Source: Streptomyces sp. Ru71
Lineage (GTDB): Bacteria; Actinomycetota; Actinomycetes; Streptomycetales; Streptomycetaceae
Reading direction: 5' to 3'
NCBI RefSeq assembly: GCF_002920535.1
Contig: NZ_PQSS01000012.1
Coordinates: forward strand, 81,340-145,339
DNA length: 64,000 bases
In this document: positions 47,560 through 56,279 of the stretch, one piece after another
Position numbering within the stretch: the first letter of the stretch is position 1
Layout of the letters: each line of letters begins with the position of its first letter
The notes under the pieces: model-generated
Databases searched by the model: none
The model's input: the letters and a program-made list of their open reading frames with translations, nothing else
Told to the model about the DNA's origin: nothing
Translations under genes and position numbers: made by a program

Positions 47560-48630
47560 TCACACCACCCGTGTCGCGCCCGCGAACGGCATCTGGTCGA
47601 TGGGGGCGAGGCGCACCGGGGCCGACGGGTTGGGGGCGTGGATCATCTGCCCGCCGCCCACGTAGATGCCGACGTGGCTGATGCCGGAGTAGAAGAACAC
47701 CAGGTCGCCCGGGCGCAGTTCGGAGCGGGAGACGCGGCGGCCGGCGCCGATCTGCGCGTAGGTCGTGCGCGGCAGGGAGACCCCGGCGGAGCGGTAGGCG
47801 GCCTGCACCAGGCCCGAGCAGTCGAAGGCGTTCGGGCCGGTCGCGCCCCACACGTAGGGGCTGCCGAGCTTGCTGTAGGCGTAGGCGACGGCGGCCGCCG
47901 CCCGTGCGTCGGGGGCCTCGGCGGTCACGGACCCCGGCGCGGTGAGGGCCTCGCGTGCGCCGGCCGCGTCGCGTGAGGCGCGGTCCGTGCCGGGCGTCTG
48001 GGCGCCGATCCGCCGCCGCTCCTCGGCGGTCAGCCGGGACAGCAGCCGGCGGGCCTCGTCCAGCTTGGCGGTGATCGTCTGCTTCTGCCGCTTCAGCTCC
48101 GCCCGACGGGAGCGCAGCGAGGCGAGTTCCACGCGCGCGGCGCCGCGCAGCCGCTCGATCTCGCGCAGTTGACCCCGCACCTGGGCGACGGCCGTGGCCT
48201 GCCGGTGGCCGGCGCGTTCGGCGAGCGCGGCGCCGTCCAGGTACCGCTCGGGGCTGTCGGAGAGCGCGAGCTGCAGCGCGGGGTCGAGGCCGCCGCTGCG
48301 GTACTGGGCGCTTGCGACGGAACCCAGCGCGTCCCGGGCCTCGTTCAGCCGCTGCTGCTTGCGTGCCGTCTCGTCCTGCAGGTCCTTCAGCCGGCGCTCG
48401 GCCGCCCCCGCCTTCTCCTGGGCGCCGTTGTACTTCTCGGTGGCCACCTCGGCCTGCTGGTACAGCTTGTCGACCTGGGCCTTGACCTGGGCCGGCGTCA
48501 GTGGGGGCTCGGCGTGGCCGGTGCCGTCGAACGCCGTCGCCGTCGCCGCGCCCGCGAGGGCGACGGTGAACGCCGTACGGGCCGTCTGGCCGCCGAGCGG
48601 GCGTTGTCGGGGCTTGCGGTGCGCTGCCAC
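47560..48630 (-). CDS. Secreted NlpC/P60 cell-wall peptidase
   Basis: 356 aa from GTG 48630. Signal peptide (TARTAFTVALAGAATATAFDGTGHA), a long coiled-coil region (about 40-210: EVATEKYNGAQEKAGAAERRLKDLQDE... LRSRRAELKRQKQTITAKLDEARRLLSRL) and a C-terminal NlpC/P60 domain: YAYSKLGSPYVWGATGPNAFDCSGLV (catalytic Cys), VFFYSGISHVGIYVGGGQMIHAP (catalytic His). It cuts D-Glu-mDAP type links in peptidoglycan. It resembles the protein encoded at 50403-51563 but has no c-di-AMP riboswitch. Its leader holds an 8-bp hairpin. Confidence 0.92.
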   Translation of the reverse strand: MAAHRKPRQRPLGGQTARTAFTVALAGAATATAFDGTGHAEPPLTPAQVKAQVDKLYQQAEVATEKYNGAQEKAGAAERRLKDLQDETARKQQRLNEARDALGSVASAQYRSGGLDPALQLALSDSPERYLDGAALAERAGHRQATAVAQVRGQLREIERLRGAARVELASLRSRRAELKRQKQTITAKLDEARRLLSRLTAEERRRIGAQTPGTDRASRDAAGAREALTAPGSVTAEAPDARAAAAVAYAYSKLGSPYVWGATGPNAFDCSGLVQAAYRSAGVSLPRTTYAQIGAGRRVSRSELRPGDLVFFYSGISHVGIYVGGGQMIHAPNPSAPVRLAPIDQMPFAGATRVV

Positions 48631-48999
48631 GTGGACTGCACGTCCTTTCCTGCGACGCCGGTTGCCGCCTCAGAGCCGGCCGAGCGGGGGCACGCCCGGC
48701 GGTGACCCGACAGGGGAGCGGGGCACCGCCGGGCCCTTCGGCGGTGGTGACCGACGGCCGCCCCTGGCCCGGACGGCGGTGGGGAGCCGGCCACCTGGTG
48801 GAGGACGCTAAACCCGTGAGTGACGGGAAGGTGACGGCGTGTACGGAACTGGCGCGAGTGGACCGCGAGGTGACCGCATCCGACCGTGATCCCGGTCCCA
48901 TGGCGGCGATTTCACGCAGTGGGCCGACCGATGCGGCGGTCCGAGGGACGGCAGGGGCGGCGGAGTGCTACGGACCGAATATGGCTAGGCTCCGGCCCC
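48631..48999. other. Divergent region with a possible long leader of the NlpC/P60 gene
   Basis: On the minus strand a TAGCGT-like -10 (plus 48808-48813) would give a leader of about 170 nt. It contains an 8-bp hairpin (48724-48731 with 48739-48746). No ydaO-type motif could be recognised. On the plus strand, TAGGCT at 48986-48991 lies 8 nt before the ATG at 49000, suggesting a leaderless transcript for that gene. Confidence 0.4.
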
Positions 49000-49353
49000 A
49001 TGGACATACTCATCCATTTTTTAGTCGCCTGTCACATCATCGGTATCGCCTCGCTCCTGGGCGGGTTCCTCACCCAGCGGAAGGCGATGGTCCAGGGCAC
49101 GGCCCGCTTCGTCCCCGCGATGCTGCACGGCGCCCTGGTGATGCTCGTCACCGGCGTGGCCCTGGTGGGACTGAACAAGGCCGACGACCACTCCGTCAAC
49201 AACGTCAAGATCGGCATCAAGCTGGCGCTGCTGGTCGTGATCCTCGCCCTGACCTACGTCAAACGCGACGAGGAGAAGGTGGACAAGCCGGTGTTCGCGC
49301 TGGTCGGCCTGCTCACCATGGCGAACATCTTCATCGCGGTGCTGTGGACGTGA
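49000..49353 (+). CDS. Small membrane protein (four helices)
   Basis: 117 aa from ATG 49000. Hydrophobic helices: DILIHFLVACHIIGIASLLGGFL, FVPAMLHGALVMLVTGVALVGL, VKIGIKLALLVVILALTYVK and FALVGLLTMANIFIAVLW. Looks like a member of a family of small conserved actinobacterial integral membrane proteins; no function known to me. A TAGGCT -10 just upstream and no ribosome site suggest a leaderless mRNA. The 3' end overlaps the convergent TDT transporter gene by 23 bp. Confidence 0.82.
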   Translation: MDILIHFLVACHIIGIASLLGGFLTQRKAMVQGTARFVPAMLHGALVMLVTGVALVGLNKADDHSVNNVKIGIKLALLVVILALTYVKRDEEKVDKPVFALVGLLTMANIFIAVLWT

Positions 49354-50335
49354 GCGCGTAACGGGCCGAGGCGGCGGCCCCCGCGGCCACGGCCAGCCAG
49401 GCGGCCACCGCGATCCACAGCAGCGCCTCACCCAGCTCTTTGAGCCACGGCACGTCGACAGCGGCGGCGACGGACAGCGTCGCCGCCGCCGTCATACCGA
49501 GCGGGAACACCGTGGCCCACCGGCGGGTGTCATAGGTGAGCCGGGGCCGCACCACCTCGGCAACCGCTAGGAGTACGTACCAGACCAGGTCGAGGATCAG
49601 TAGAGCGACGGTCAGGAACCGCAGGACGCCGCGGTCGTCGTCGTTCCACAGATACAGCCGCGCGCTGTCGGCGGCGAGCAGCTTCGCCCCGGCGAGCGCG
49701 GAGATCGCCAGCGCGCCGCCCGCGATCCAGTGGTCGCCGGGCCCCTCCCACACCTGCCGCAGGTCGAAACGGGCCAGGGCGATGCCGTAGAGCAGCAGGC
49801 CGAGCGCGAACAGCACCAGAGCCGTGTGCGCGAGCCAGGCCGTCGCCAGGGTGCCCGCGAGGACGGCGGCGAGCACGGCCAGTCCCTGCGTGGCCACGCA
49901 GGCGAGGAACACCGCGCCCGGCATGCGCGGCTTCCAGTGCCCGATGACCGTGACGGTCAGCACCGGCCACAGCACCGCCGCCAGCGCCAGCAGCGCCTCG
50001 GCGAGCGTGGTCCAGCCCAGCAGCACGAACCGGGCGCCCAGCACCGTCGTCGCGGCCACCGACGTCAGCGCGCCCGGCGTGGCCGCCTCGGCCTCCCAGC
50101 GCGGGCGGTCCGTCAGCAGCCGCAGGGCGAACTCCGCGGCCAGGCCCAGCCAGCCGGCGCAGGCCGCCACCAGCCAGATCCGGGACAGCAGCTCGTACCC
50201 GGTCAGCCGCAGCCCTATCGACACGATGCCGGTGGCCATCACGGCGGCCCCGGCGGCCGGGGTGCGCTGCGACCACCACGCGCGCAGCGGGTACGGGGAG
50301 CCGGACGCGGCCTGCCGGCGCGAGGAAACGGACAT
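49331..50335 (-). CDS. TDT-family transporter (tellurite-resistance/dicarboxylate type)
   Basis: 334 aa from ATG 50335. About ten membrane helices, starting after PLRAWWSQRTPAAGAAVMATGIVSIGLRL, the characteristic N-terminal motif (P-x-x-x-A-x-V-M-A-T-G-I). Other helices include LLSRIWLVAACAGWLGLAAEF, FLACVATQGLAVLAAVLAGTLATAW and WIAGGALAISALAGAKLL. TDT members move dicarboxylates, sulfite or anions (SLAC1 relatives). Substrate cannot be read from the sequence. The gene ends inside the convergent small membrane protein gene. Confidence 0.8.
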   Translation of the reverse strand: MSVSSRRQAASGSPYPLRAWWSQRTPAAGAAVMATGIVSIGLRLTGYELLSRIWLVAACAGWLGLAAEFALRLLTDRPRWEAEAATPGALTSVAATTVLGARFVLLGWTTLAEALLALAAVLWPVLTVTVIGHWKPRMPGAVFLACVATQGLAVLAAVLAGTLATAWLAHTALVLFALGLLLYGIALARFDLRQVWEGPGDHWIAGGALAISALAGAKLLAADSARLYLWNDDDRGVLRFLTVALLILDLVWYVLLAVAEVVRPRLTYDTRRWATVFPLGMTAAATLSVAAAVDVPWLKELGEALLWIAVAAWLAVAAGAAASARYALTSTAPR

Positions 50336-50402
50336 GCCGTCGATGCTAGGAACCGACGGCGCACCCCGCGCACGGGGCACGCGCACCGGCCGGTGCAAAC
50401 CG

Positions 50403-51563
50403 TCAGGCCGGGCGTACGACGCTGTGGATGGCCGACTCGCCGTCGTAGTAGATGGACTCCTCGCGCACATAGGCGCCGGGCTTGGGGGCGTGGATCATCA
50501 TGCCGCCGCCGATGTAGACGCCGACGTGGCTGACGTCGTCGTAGAAGAACACCAGGTCGCCGGGCTGGGCCTGGGACAGCGGGACGGTCGTGCCGGCGTT
50601 CACCTGGTCGTAGGTGGTGCGCGGCAGGTCGACGCCGGCGGCCTTCCAGGCGGCCTGGGTGAGACCGGAGCAGTCGTAGGAGTCGGGGCCGGTGGCGCCC
50701 CACACGTACGGCTTGCCGATCTGCGCGCGGGCGAAGGCGAGCGCCTTGTCGGCCTGGGAGCCGGTGCTCGTGCTCCCGGTGCCGGTGCCCGTTCCCGTGC
50801 TCGTGCCGCCGGTGCCGGTCGAGGAGCCGCCGCCGTCCTGCTGCTGGGCCTGCTGGGCGGCCTCCTGCTGCCGGGCCAGTTCCGCGGCCTTGCGCGCGGC
50901 CTCCTCCTGCTTGCGCCGCTCGATCGCCGCGAGCCGCGCCTTCTCCTCGGCGGTCAGCCGCGCCAGCAGCTCACGCGCGTCGGCGAGCTTCTTCTGCACG
51001 GTGGCCTTGGCGGTGCGCAGATCGTTCTGCGACTCGGTGAGCGTGCGCAGGCTGTCGGTGGCCTCGCGGCGCTGCCTCATCGTCTCCGACTGCTGGGTGA
51101 CGTAGTCGTCGACGGCCTCCTTCTGGTGGCTGGTCAGCCGGTCCATCAGGTGGCTCTGGTCGAAGTACTGCTGCGGGGAGTCGGCGAGCAGGAAGGTCGC
51201 CGTGCCGGGCAGGGAGGCGCCGCCGGTGCGGTACTGGGCGGCGGCGAAGGACCCCAGCTGCTCCCGCGCCTCGTTGAGCTTCTGGGTGCGCCGGGCGACG
51301 TCGTCCATCAGGGCGTCGGCCCGCGTGCGCTGCTTCGCGGTCCGCTCCTTGGCCGCGTTGTACTTGTCGGTCGCGGTCTCCGCCTGCCGGTAGAGGTCGT
51401 CGACCTTCTTCTCGACCTCCTCCAGGCTGGGCCTGTCGTCCGCGGGCGCGGCGCCGGCCGTCTGCGAGAGCAGGGCGACGGAGGTGAGGGCGGCCGTGGC
51501 CAGGGCGGGGGTGCGTATTCCGGTGAGGGTGCCGGCGGGACGCGACTTGCGGTGCGACGCCAA
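50403..51563 (-). CDS. Secreted NlpC/P60 cell-wall peptidase, c-di-AMP-riboswitch controlled
   Basis: 386 aa from the GTG/ATG at 51563. Signal peptide (TPALATAALTSVALLSQTAGAAP), an extended coiled coil (about 45-235, with Ala/Arg/Lys/Glu heptads and AELARQQEAAQQAQQQDGG), a Gly/Ser/Thr-rich linker, and an NlpC/P60 domain: ARAQIGKPYVWGATGPDSYDCSGLTQAAW (Cys), VFFYDDVSHVGVYIGGGMMIHAP (His). Paralogous to the protein encoded at 47560-48630 across its whole length. The 5' leader is a ydaO-type riboswitch, so wall turnover by this enzyme should respond to c-di-AMP, as known for Streptomyces hydrolases. Confidence 0.93.
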   Translation of the reverse strand: MASHRKSRPAGTLTGIRTPALATAALTSVALLSQTAGAAPADDRPSLEEVEKKVDDLYRQAETATDKYNAAKERTAKQRTRADALMDDVARRTQKLNEAREQLGSFAAAQYRTGGASLPGTATFLLADSPQQYFDQSHLMDRLTSHQKEAVDDYVTQQSETMRQRREATDSLRTLTESQNDLRTAKATVQKKLADARELLARLTAEEKARLAAIERRKQEEAARKAAELARQQEAAQQAQQQDGGGSSTGTGGTSTGTGTGTGSTSTGSQADKALAFARAQIGKPYVWGATGPDSYDCSGLTQAAWKAAGVDLPRTTYDQVNAGTTVPLSQAQPGDLVFFYDDVSHVGVYIGGGMMIHAPKPGAYVREESIYYDGESAIHSVVRPA

Positions 51564-51586
51564 GGGAGGCGACTCCTTCCAACGCG

Positions 51587-51724
51587 CCGCCTACCGGGTT
51601 AGCTGTCGGGTTCGGGCGGGTGGAAGGTGCGCCCTACGGCTCCCGTGCGCGGGAGGTCCGATTCACCCCAGGTCTCGGTCGGGTCCCCGGCTCCGGACGC
51701 CGCGCGGGCGTGCCGGACTCGGCG
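51587..51724 (-). promoter_or_regulatory. ydaO-type c-di-AMP riboswitch
   Basis: Minus-strand leader of the NlpC/P60 gene. It contains recognisable ydaO elements: CGCCGAGTCCGGC at the 5' side, GGAGCCGGGGACCC, then GGGGTGAATCGG, and at the 3' side GAACCCGACAGCTAACCCGG followed by TAGGCGGC. The core ends about 23 nt before the start codon. In actinobacteria this class turns expression off at high c-di-AMP and often precedes NlpC/P60 or Rpf genes. Confidence 0.88.
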
Positions 51725-51942
51725 GAGGCCGCGCGGCCCGGCGACGTTCGCCGGTGGAGGTCGTACGGCCTGGGCGGCACGGTAGCCAACTCGTGTGCCT
51801 GCTGTGAAGGTTGGTGCGTGATATGCCCGATACATTTCCGTGACCATGGCGTGCCGTGGCCGGACGGTGATGCTCAGTGACCTGGCCCGTCACCGACCGC
51901 TGCCGCACGGTGACGTGTGATGTTCCCCGGACGGGCCACAGG

Positions 51943-51965
51943 TTGTCAGTGGGGCGCCCTAGACT
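51943..51965 (+). promoter_or_regulatory. RecA-NDp/PafBC-type DNA-damage promoter of pcrA
   Basis: TTGTCAGTG (51943-51951), exactly 8 nt, TAGACT (51960-51965), 9 nt before the pcrA ATG. This is a full match to TTGTCRGTG-N8-TAnnnT, the LexA-independent DNA-damage promoter that PafBC activates in mycobacteria. The gap between the TTGTCA and TAGACT hexamers is only 11 nt, too short for an ordinary sigma-70 promoter, which is the mark of this class. Confidence 0.8.
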
Positions 51966-51974
51966 CGGAGAGCG

Positions 51975-54449
51975 ATGAGCAGCCTCTTTGACGACAGCTT
52001 CCTGGCGGACCTCCAGGCCCCGCGGGCCCACGCGGAGGAACCCCCGCCGCCGCCCGAGGACGATCACGCTCCGGAGCCGCTTCCGGACGATCTGTTCGGC
52101 GGGAAGTTCGACGTGCCGCCGGACCGGGACGAGTACTACCGCGACGGCGCCCCGCGCCCCGCGATCGACTCCGCCGCGCTGCTGGACGGGCTCAACGACA
52201 ACCAGCGCGCCGCCGTCGTGCACTCCGGCTCCCCGCTGCTCATCGTCGCCGGCGCCGGCTCCGGCAAGACCCGCGTGCTCACCCACCGCATCGCGTACCT
52301 GCTCGCCGAGCGGGACGTCCACCCGGGCCAGATCCTCGCGATCACCTTCACCAACAAGGCCGCGGGCGAGATGAAGGAGCGCGTCGAGCAGCTCGTCGGC
52401 CCGCGCGCCAACGCGATGTGGGTGATGACCTTCCACAGCGCGTGCGTGCGCATCCTGCGCCGCGAGTCCAAGAAGCTCGGCTTCACCTCGTCGTTCTCGA
52501 TCTACGACGCCGCCGACTCCAAGCGCCTGATGGCCCTGGTCTGCCGCGACCTGGAGCTCGACCCCAAGCGCTTCCCGCCCAAGTCCTTCAGCGCCAAGAT
52601 CAGCAACCTGAAGAACGAGCTGATCGACGAGGAGGACTTCGCCGCCCAGGCCGCCGACGGCTTCGAGAAGACCCTCGCCCAGGCCTACGCCCTGTACCAG
52701 TCGCGGCTGCGCGAGGCCAACGCCCTCGACTTCGACGACCTGATCATGACGACGGTCAACCTGCTGCGCGCCTTCCCCGACGTGGCCGAGCACTACCGCC
52801 GCCGCTTCCGGCACGTCCTGGTCGACGAGTACCAGGACACCAACCACGCCCAGTACGCCCTGGTGCGCGAGCTCGTCGGCACGGGGGAGTACGACGAGGA
52901 CCTCCCGCCCAGCGAGTACGACACCCCGCCCGCCGAGCTGTGCGTGGTGGGTGACGCCGACCAGTCGATCTACGCCTTCCGCGGCGCGACGATCCGCAAC
53001 ATCCTCCAGTTCGAGGAGGACTACCCGGACGCCACGACGATCCTGCTGGAGCAGAACTACCGCTCCACGCAGACCATCCTGTCCGCCGCCAACGCGGTCA
53101 TCGAGCGCAACGAGTCCCGCCGCCCGAAGAACCTGTGGACCAACGCCGGCCAGGGCGCCCGCATCACCGGCTACGTCGCCGACACCGAGCACGACGAGGC
53201 CCAGTTCGTCGCCGACGAGATAGACCGCCTGGTCGACGCGGGCGAGGCCAAGTCGGGTGACGTCGCCGTCTTCTACCGCACCAACGCCCAGTCCCGTGTC
53301 TTCGAAGAGGTCTTCATCCGCGTCGGCCTGCCCTACAAGGTCGTCGGCGGCGTCCGCTTCTACGAGCGCAAGGAGGTCCGTGACGTCCTGGCCTACCTGC
53401 GCGTCCTCGCCAACCCCGAGGACTCCGTCCCGCTGCGCCGCATCCTCAACGTGCCCAAGCGGGGCATCGGCGAGCGCGCCGAGGCGATGGTCGACGCCCT
53501 CGCCCAGCGCGAGAAGATCAGCTTCCCGCAGGCCCTGAAGCGGGTCGACGAGGCGTACGGCATGGCCGCGCGCTCCACGAACGCCGTCAAGCGGTTCAAC
53601 ACGCTGATGGAGGAGCTGCGCACGATCGTCGAGTCGGGCGCCGGTCCCGCCACGATCCTGGAAGCCGTCCTGGAGCGCACCGGCTACCTCGCCGAGCTGC
53701 AGGCCTCCACCGACCCCCAGGACGAGACCCGCATCGAGAACCTCCAGGAACTGGCCGCCGTGGCCCTGGAGTTCGAGCAGGAGCGGGAGGAGGGCACCCT
53801 CTCGGACTTCCTCGAACAGGTCGCCCTGGTCGCCGACTCCGACCAGATCCCCGACGAGGACGAGGAAGGCTCCGGCGTCATCACCCTGATGACCCTGCAC
53901 ACCGCCAAGGGCCTGGAGTTCCCGGTCGTCTTCCTCACCGGCATGGAGGACGGCGTCTTCCCGCACATGCGCGCCCTCGGCCAGACCAAGGAACTGGAGG
54001 AGGAGCGCCGCCTCGCCTACGTCGGCATCACCCGCGCCCGGGAGCGGCTGTATCTCACCCGGTCGGCGATGCGCAGCGCGTGGGGCCAGCCGTCGTACAA
54101 CCCGCCCTCCCGGTTCCTGGAGGAGATCCCGCCGCACCACGTCGAGTGGAAGCGCACGGGCGGGGCCGCTCCGGTCTCCTCCGGGCCCGCCTCGGGCATC
54201 GCCGCGTCGCTGTCCTCGTCCCGCTCGCGTTCCTCCGCCGCGGGCGCGTCCGGGTTCGCCACCCGCCGTGCCGGGGACAAGCCGGTGGTCGCGCTGGCCG
54301 TCGGGGACCGGGTCACGCACGACCAGTTCGGGCTGGGCACGGTCGTCGCGGTGAAGGGCACCGCCGACAAGGCCGAGGCGACGATCGACTTCGGCGACGG
54401 CAAGCCGAAGCGGCTGCTGCTCAGGTACGCGCCGGTGGAGAAGCTGTAA
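51975..54449 (+). CDS. pcrA: ATP-dependent DNA helicase PcrA/UvrD
   Basis: 824 aa. Superfamily 1 motifs in order: Q motif GLNDNQRAAVV, Walker A AGAGSGKTRVL (about residues 93-100), Ia AITFTNKAAGEMKERV, Walker B VLVDEYQDTN, III VVGDADQSIYAFRGA, IV LEQNYRST, V TLHTAKGLEFPVVFL and VI AYVGITRARERLYL. The C-terminal Tudor-like domain is VALAVGDRVTHDQFGLGTVVAV. It unwinds DNA in repair and replication, and removes RecA. The acidic N-terminal extension (about 55 residues, EEPPPPPEDDHAPEPLPDD) is typical of Streptomyces. It should be damage-inducible through the promoter in front. Confidence 0.96.
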   Translation: MSSLFDDSFLADLQAPRAHAEEPPPPPEDDHAPEPLPDDLFGGKFDVPPDRDEYYRDGAPRPAIDSAALLDGLNDNQRAAVVHSGSPLLIVAGAGSGKTRVLTHRIAYLLAERDVHPGQILAITFTNKAAGEMKERVEQLVGPRANAMWVMTFHSACVRILRRESKKLGFTSSFSIYDAADSKRLMALVCRDLELDPKRFPPKSFSAKISNLKNELIDEEDFAAQAADGFEKTLAQAYALYQSRLREANALDFDDLIMTTVNLLRAFPDVAEHYRRRFRHVLVDEYQDTNHAQYALVRELVGTGEYDEDLPPSEYDTPPAELCVVGDADQSIYAFRGATIRNILQFEEDYPDATTILLEQNYRSTQTILSAANAVIERNESRRPKNLWTNAGQGARITGYVADTEHDEAQFVADEIDRLVDAGEAKSGDVAVFYRTNAQSRVFEEVFIRVGLPYKVVGGVRFYERKEVRDVLAYLRVLANPEDSVPLRRILNVPKRGIGERAEAMVDALAQREKISFPQALKRVDEAYGMAARSTNAVKRFNTLMEELRTIVESGAGPATILEAVLERTGYLAELQASTDPQDETRIENLQELAAVALEFEQEREEGTLSDFLEQVALVADSDQIPDEDEEGSGVITLMTLHTAKGLEFPVVFLTGMEDGVFPHMRALGQTKELEEERRLAYVGITRARERLYLTRSAMRSAWGQPSYNPPSRFLEEIPPHHVEWKRTGGAAPVSSGPASGIAASLSSSRSRSSAAGASGFATRRAGDKPVVALAVGDRVTHDQFGLGTVVAVKGTADKAEATIDFGDGKPKRLLLRYAPVEKL

Positions 54450-54461
54450 GTCCCGTGCGGT

Positions 54462-54483
54462 TCCGGGGGCTTCGGCCCCCGGA
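54462..54483. terminator. Bidirectional terminator between pcrA and the M23 gene
   Basis: A perfect 9-bp stem (TCCGGGGGC with GCCCCCGGA) closed by a TTCG tetraloop, between two convergent stop codons 40 bp apart. Confidence 0.75.
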
Positions 54484-54488
54484 CGGGC

Positions 54489-55994
54489 TCAGGTCGGGTC
54501 CAGACCGTGGCTGCGCAGCCACGGCAGCGGGTTGATCGCCGAGCCGCCGCCGGGGCGTACCTCGAAGTGCAGGTGCGGGCCGGTGGAGTTGCCCGAGTTG
54601 CCGGAGTACGCGATCGGCTGGCCGGCCTTGACGCTCGTACCGGAGGACACGCGGTAGCTGGAGAGGTGGCAGTACCACGTCTCCGTGCCGTCCTTCGCGG
54701 TCACGATCATCATGTTGCCGTAGGCGCTGTTCCACTGCGTGCGCACGACGCCGTCGGTCGCGGCCATCACCGTGGTGCCGTACGACACCGGGAAGTCGAT
54801 ACCGGTGTGCACCGACATCCAGTTGATGCCGGCCTGCCCGAAGTAGGCGCTCAGACCGTGCTGGAGGACCGGCAGCGCGAACTTGGGGCGCATCCGCTCC
54901 TTGCGCGCCGCCTCCTCCGCGGCCTTCTTGCGCTCCAGCTCCTGCTGCGCCTTGAGGTCGATGCGCTCCTGCGTCCGGCTGGCCCGGTCGGCGAAGTCGT
55001 CGGCGCCGGCGGACAGGCTCGCGAGCTGGGTGTCCAGCTTGTTGTTGGCGGCGGACGGTTTCACCGCGTGCGCGTCGGAGGCGGTGACGGAGGTGTCCGA
55101 GCCGCCGTCGTCGCTCAGCGCTCCGACGGAGGCGGCGGCGGCGCCGGCGACACCCACCACACACGCCGACGGTACGGCGATGGTCAGCAGCGCCGACCGC
55201 TTGGCGGGCGTACGGCGGCGGGAGCGGGACGCGCCCCGTGCCGCCGCGCGGGATGCCGGGCGCGGGGTGTTCTCCTCCTGCTCCTCCAGGAGCGGTGCGG
55301 AGGCCAGGTCGACGGCGGGCAGCTCACCGGTGGACGCCAACTCGCCCTCGGTGTCCCCGTGTTCCTCGTAGGAGACCTGGTCGAAGGTGGCGGTGGCGGC
55401 TGCGGTGTGCTGGTCGTGCTGGTCCTGCTGGTCGAAAGGTTCCGGCTGGTGTGCGTAACCGCCGGTCATGTCAGTGGCGCCACCGGAGTTCCACTGCGTC
55501 GCGTCGTAGACGCCGGTGTCGTAGGCCTGCGTGCCCCAGTCCCACTGCTGGGTGGCGTCGGCGGTGGACTGGTCGGGCTGGAGCCAGGCGGACGCGTCCC
55601 ACTGCCCGGAGACATCGGCGGCGGTGGCCTGCGGCGGAATGGCCGACAGATGCTGGTAGTCGGCCGTCCACGCGGTCGTGTCATAGGCGCCGGTGTCGTA
55701 GGCGGCGTGGTGCTGGGCCGCGTACGGGTCCTGGTGCAGGGCCTGGTGACCGCCGGTGGCCCACTGGCCGGTGTCGTAGCCGCCGTCAGCGGGCATGCTG
55801 CCGAAGAGCGGGTCGGTCGCGAACGTCCCTGTGCTGTGGGCGCCGTTGGAAAAACCGCTCGCGTCGTACCCGCTGTACGTGGTGAAGTCGCCGTACGGGG
55901 CGTCCTGCCCGCCGTACGACGCGTACTGCGCCGAGGCGGCGTCGGAAGCCGGAGCCGGGGTGGTCATGGTCCCCGACGGGTGACGGTCGTTCAC
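54489..55994 (-). CDS. M23 (LytM) metallopeptidase, membrane-anchored
   Basis: 501 aa from GTG 55994 (ATG 55967 possible). The first 200 residues are a low-complexity Tyr/Gly/Asp/Gln/Trp region (for example QWDASAWLQPDQSTADATQQ), probably disordered and cytoplasmic. A basic stretch (SRSRRRTPAKR) and a single membrane helix (SALLTIAVPSACVVGVAGAAAASVG) follow, then a coiled-coil stalk (RTQERIDLKAQQELERKKAAEEAARKER). The LytM domain is VHTGIDFPVSYGTTVMAATDG, with zinc ligands His and Asp, and HLHFEVRPGG. It may cut peptidoglycan cross-bridges or act through its long cytoplasmic tail. It lies 285 bp after the lipase gene on the same strand. Confidence 0.9.
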   Translation of the reverse strand: MNDRHPSGTMTTPAPASDAASAQYASYGGQDAPYGDFTTYSGYDASGFSNGAHSTGTFATDPLFGSMPADGGYDTGQWATGGHQALHQDPYAAQHHAAYDTGAYDTTAWTADYQHLSAIPPQATAADVSGQWDASAWLQPDQSTADATQQWDWGTQAYDTGVYDATQWNSGGATDMTGGYAHQPEPFDQQDQHDQHTAAATATFDQVSYEEHGDTEGELASTGELPAVDLASAPLLEEQEENTPRPASRAAARGASRSRRRTPAKRSALLTIAVPSACVVGVAGAAAASVGALSDDGGSDTSVTASDAHAVKPSAANNKLDTQLASLSAGADDFADRASRTQERIDLKAQQELERKKAAEEAARKERMRPKFALPVLQHGLSAYFGQAGINWMSVHTGIDFPVSYGTTVMAATDGVVRTQWNSAYGNMMIVTAKDGTETWYCHLSSYRVSSGTSVKAGQPIAYSGNSGNSTGPHLHFEVRPGGGSAINPLPWLRSHGLDPT

Positions 55995-56279
55995 CAACTT
56001 CTCTTTCGCCTCGACAACAGGGGCTGCCAGAGCAGTGCGGCGACTGTACCCGGCGGTACGCGGGCACGACAATCTTCGTCTGGTTTCCCGCGCGCAGGAA
56101 ACGGGCATTCGGTCGTCTTTTGGCCTGTCCAGACGCGGGCTTGGCCTTGCGTTCGAAGACTGTTCGACAATCCGTCACCGTCGAGACGCTTCCCGACGGC
56201 CGAGGACCTGTTCCGGAGCGGGGCCGTCCGGTCACACGGGGTGACCGGAGCGTCGGTCGCGACCGGTCGGCCTTCCAGC

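Noticed and set aside
48631..48830. Possible c-di-AMP riboswitch before the first NlpC/P60 gene
   Set aside because: The diagnostic ydaO blocks (GGGGTGAATCGG and GACAGCTAACCCGG-like) present in the other leader could not be found.
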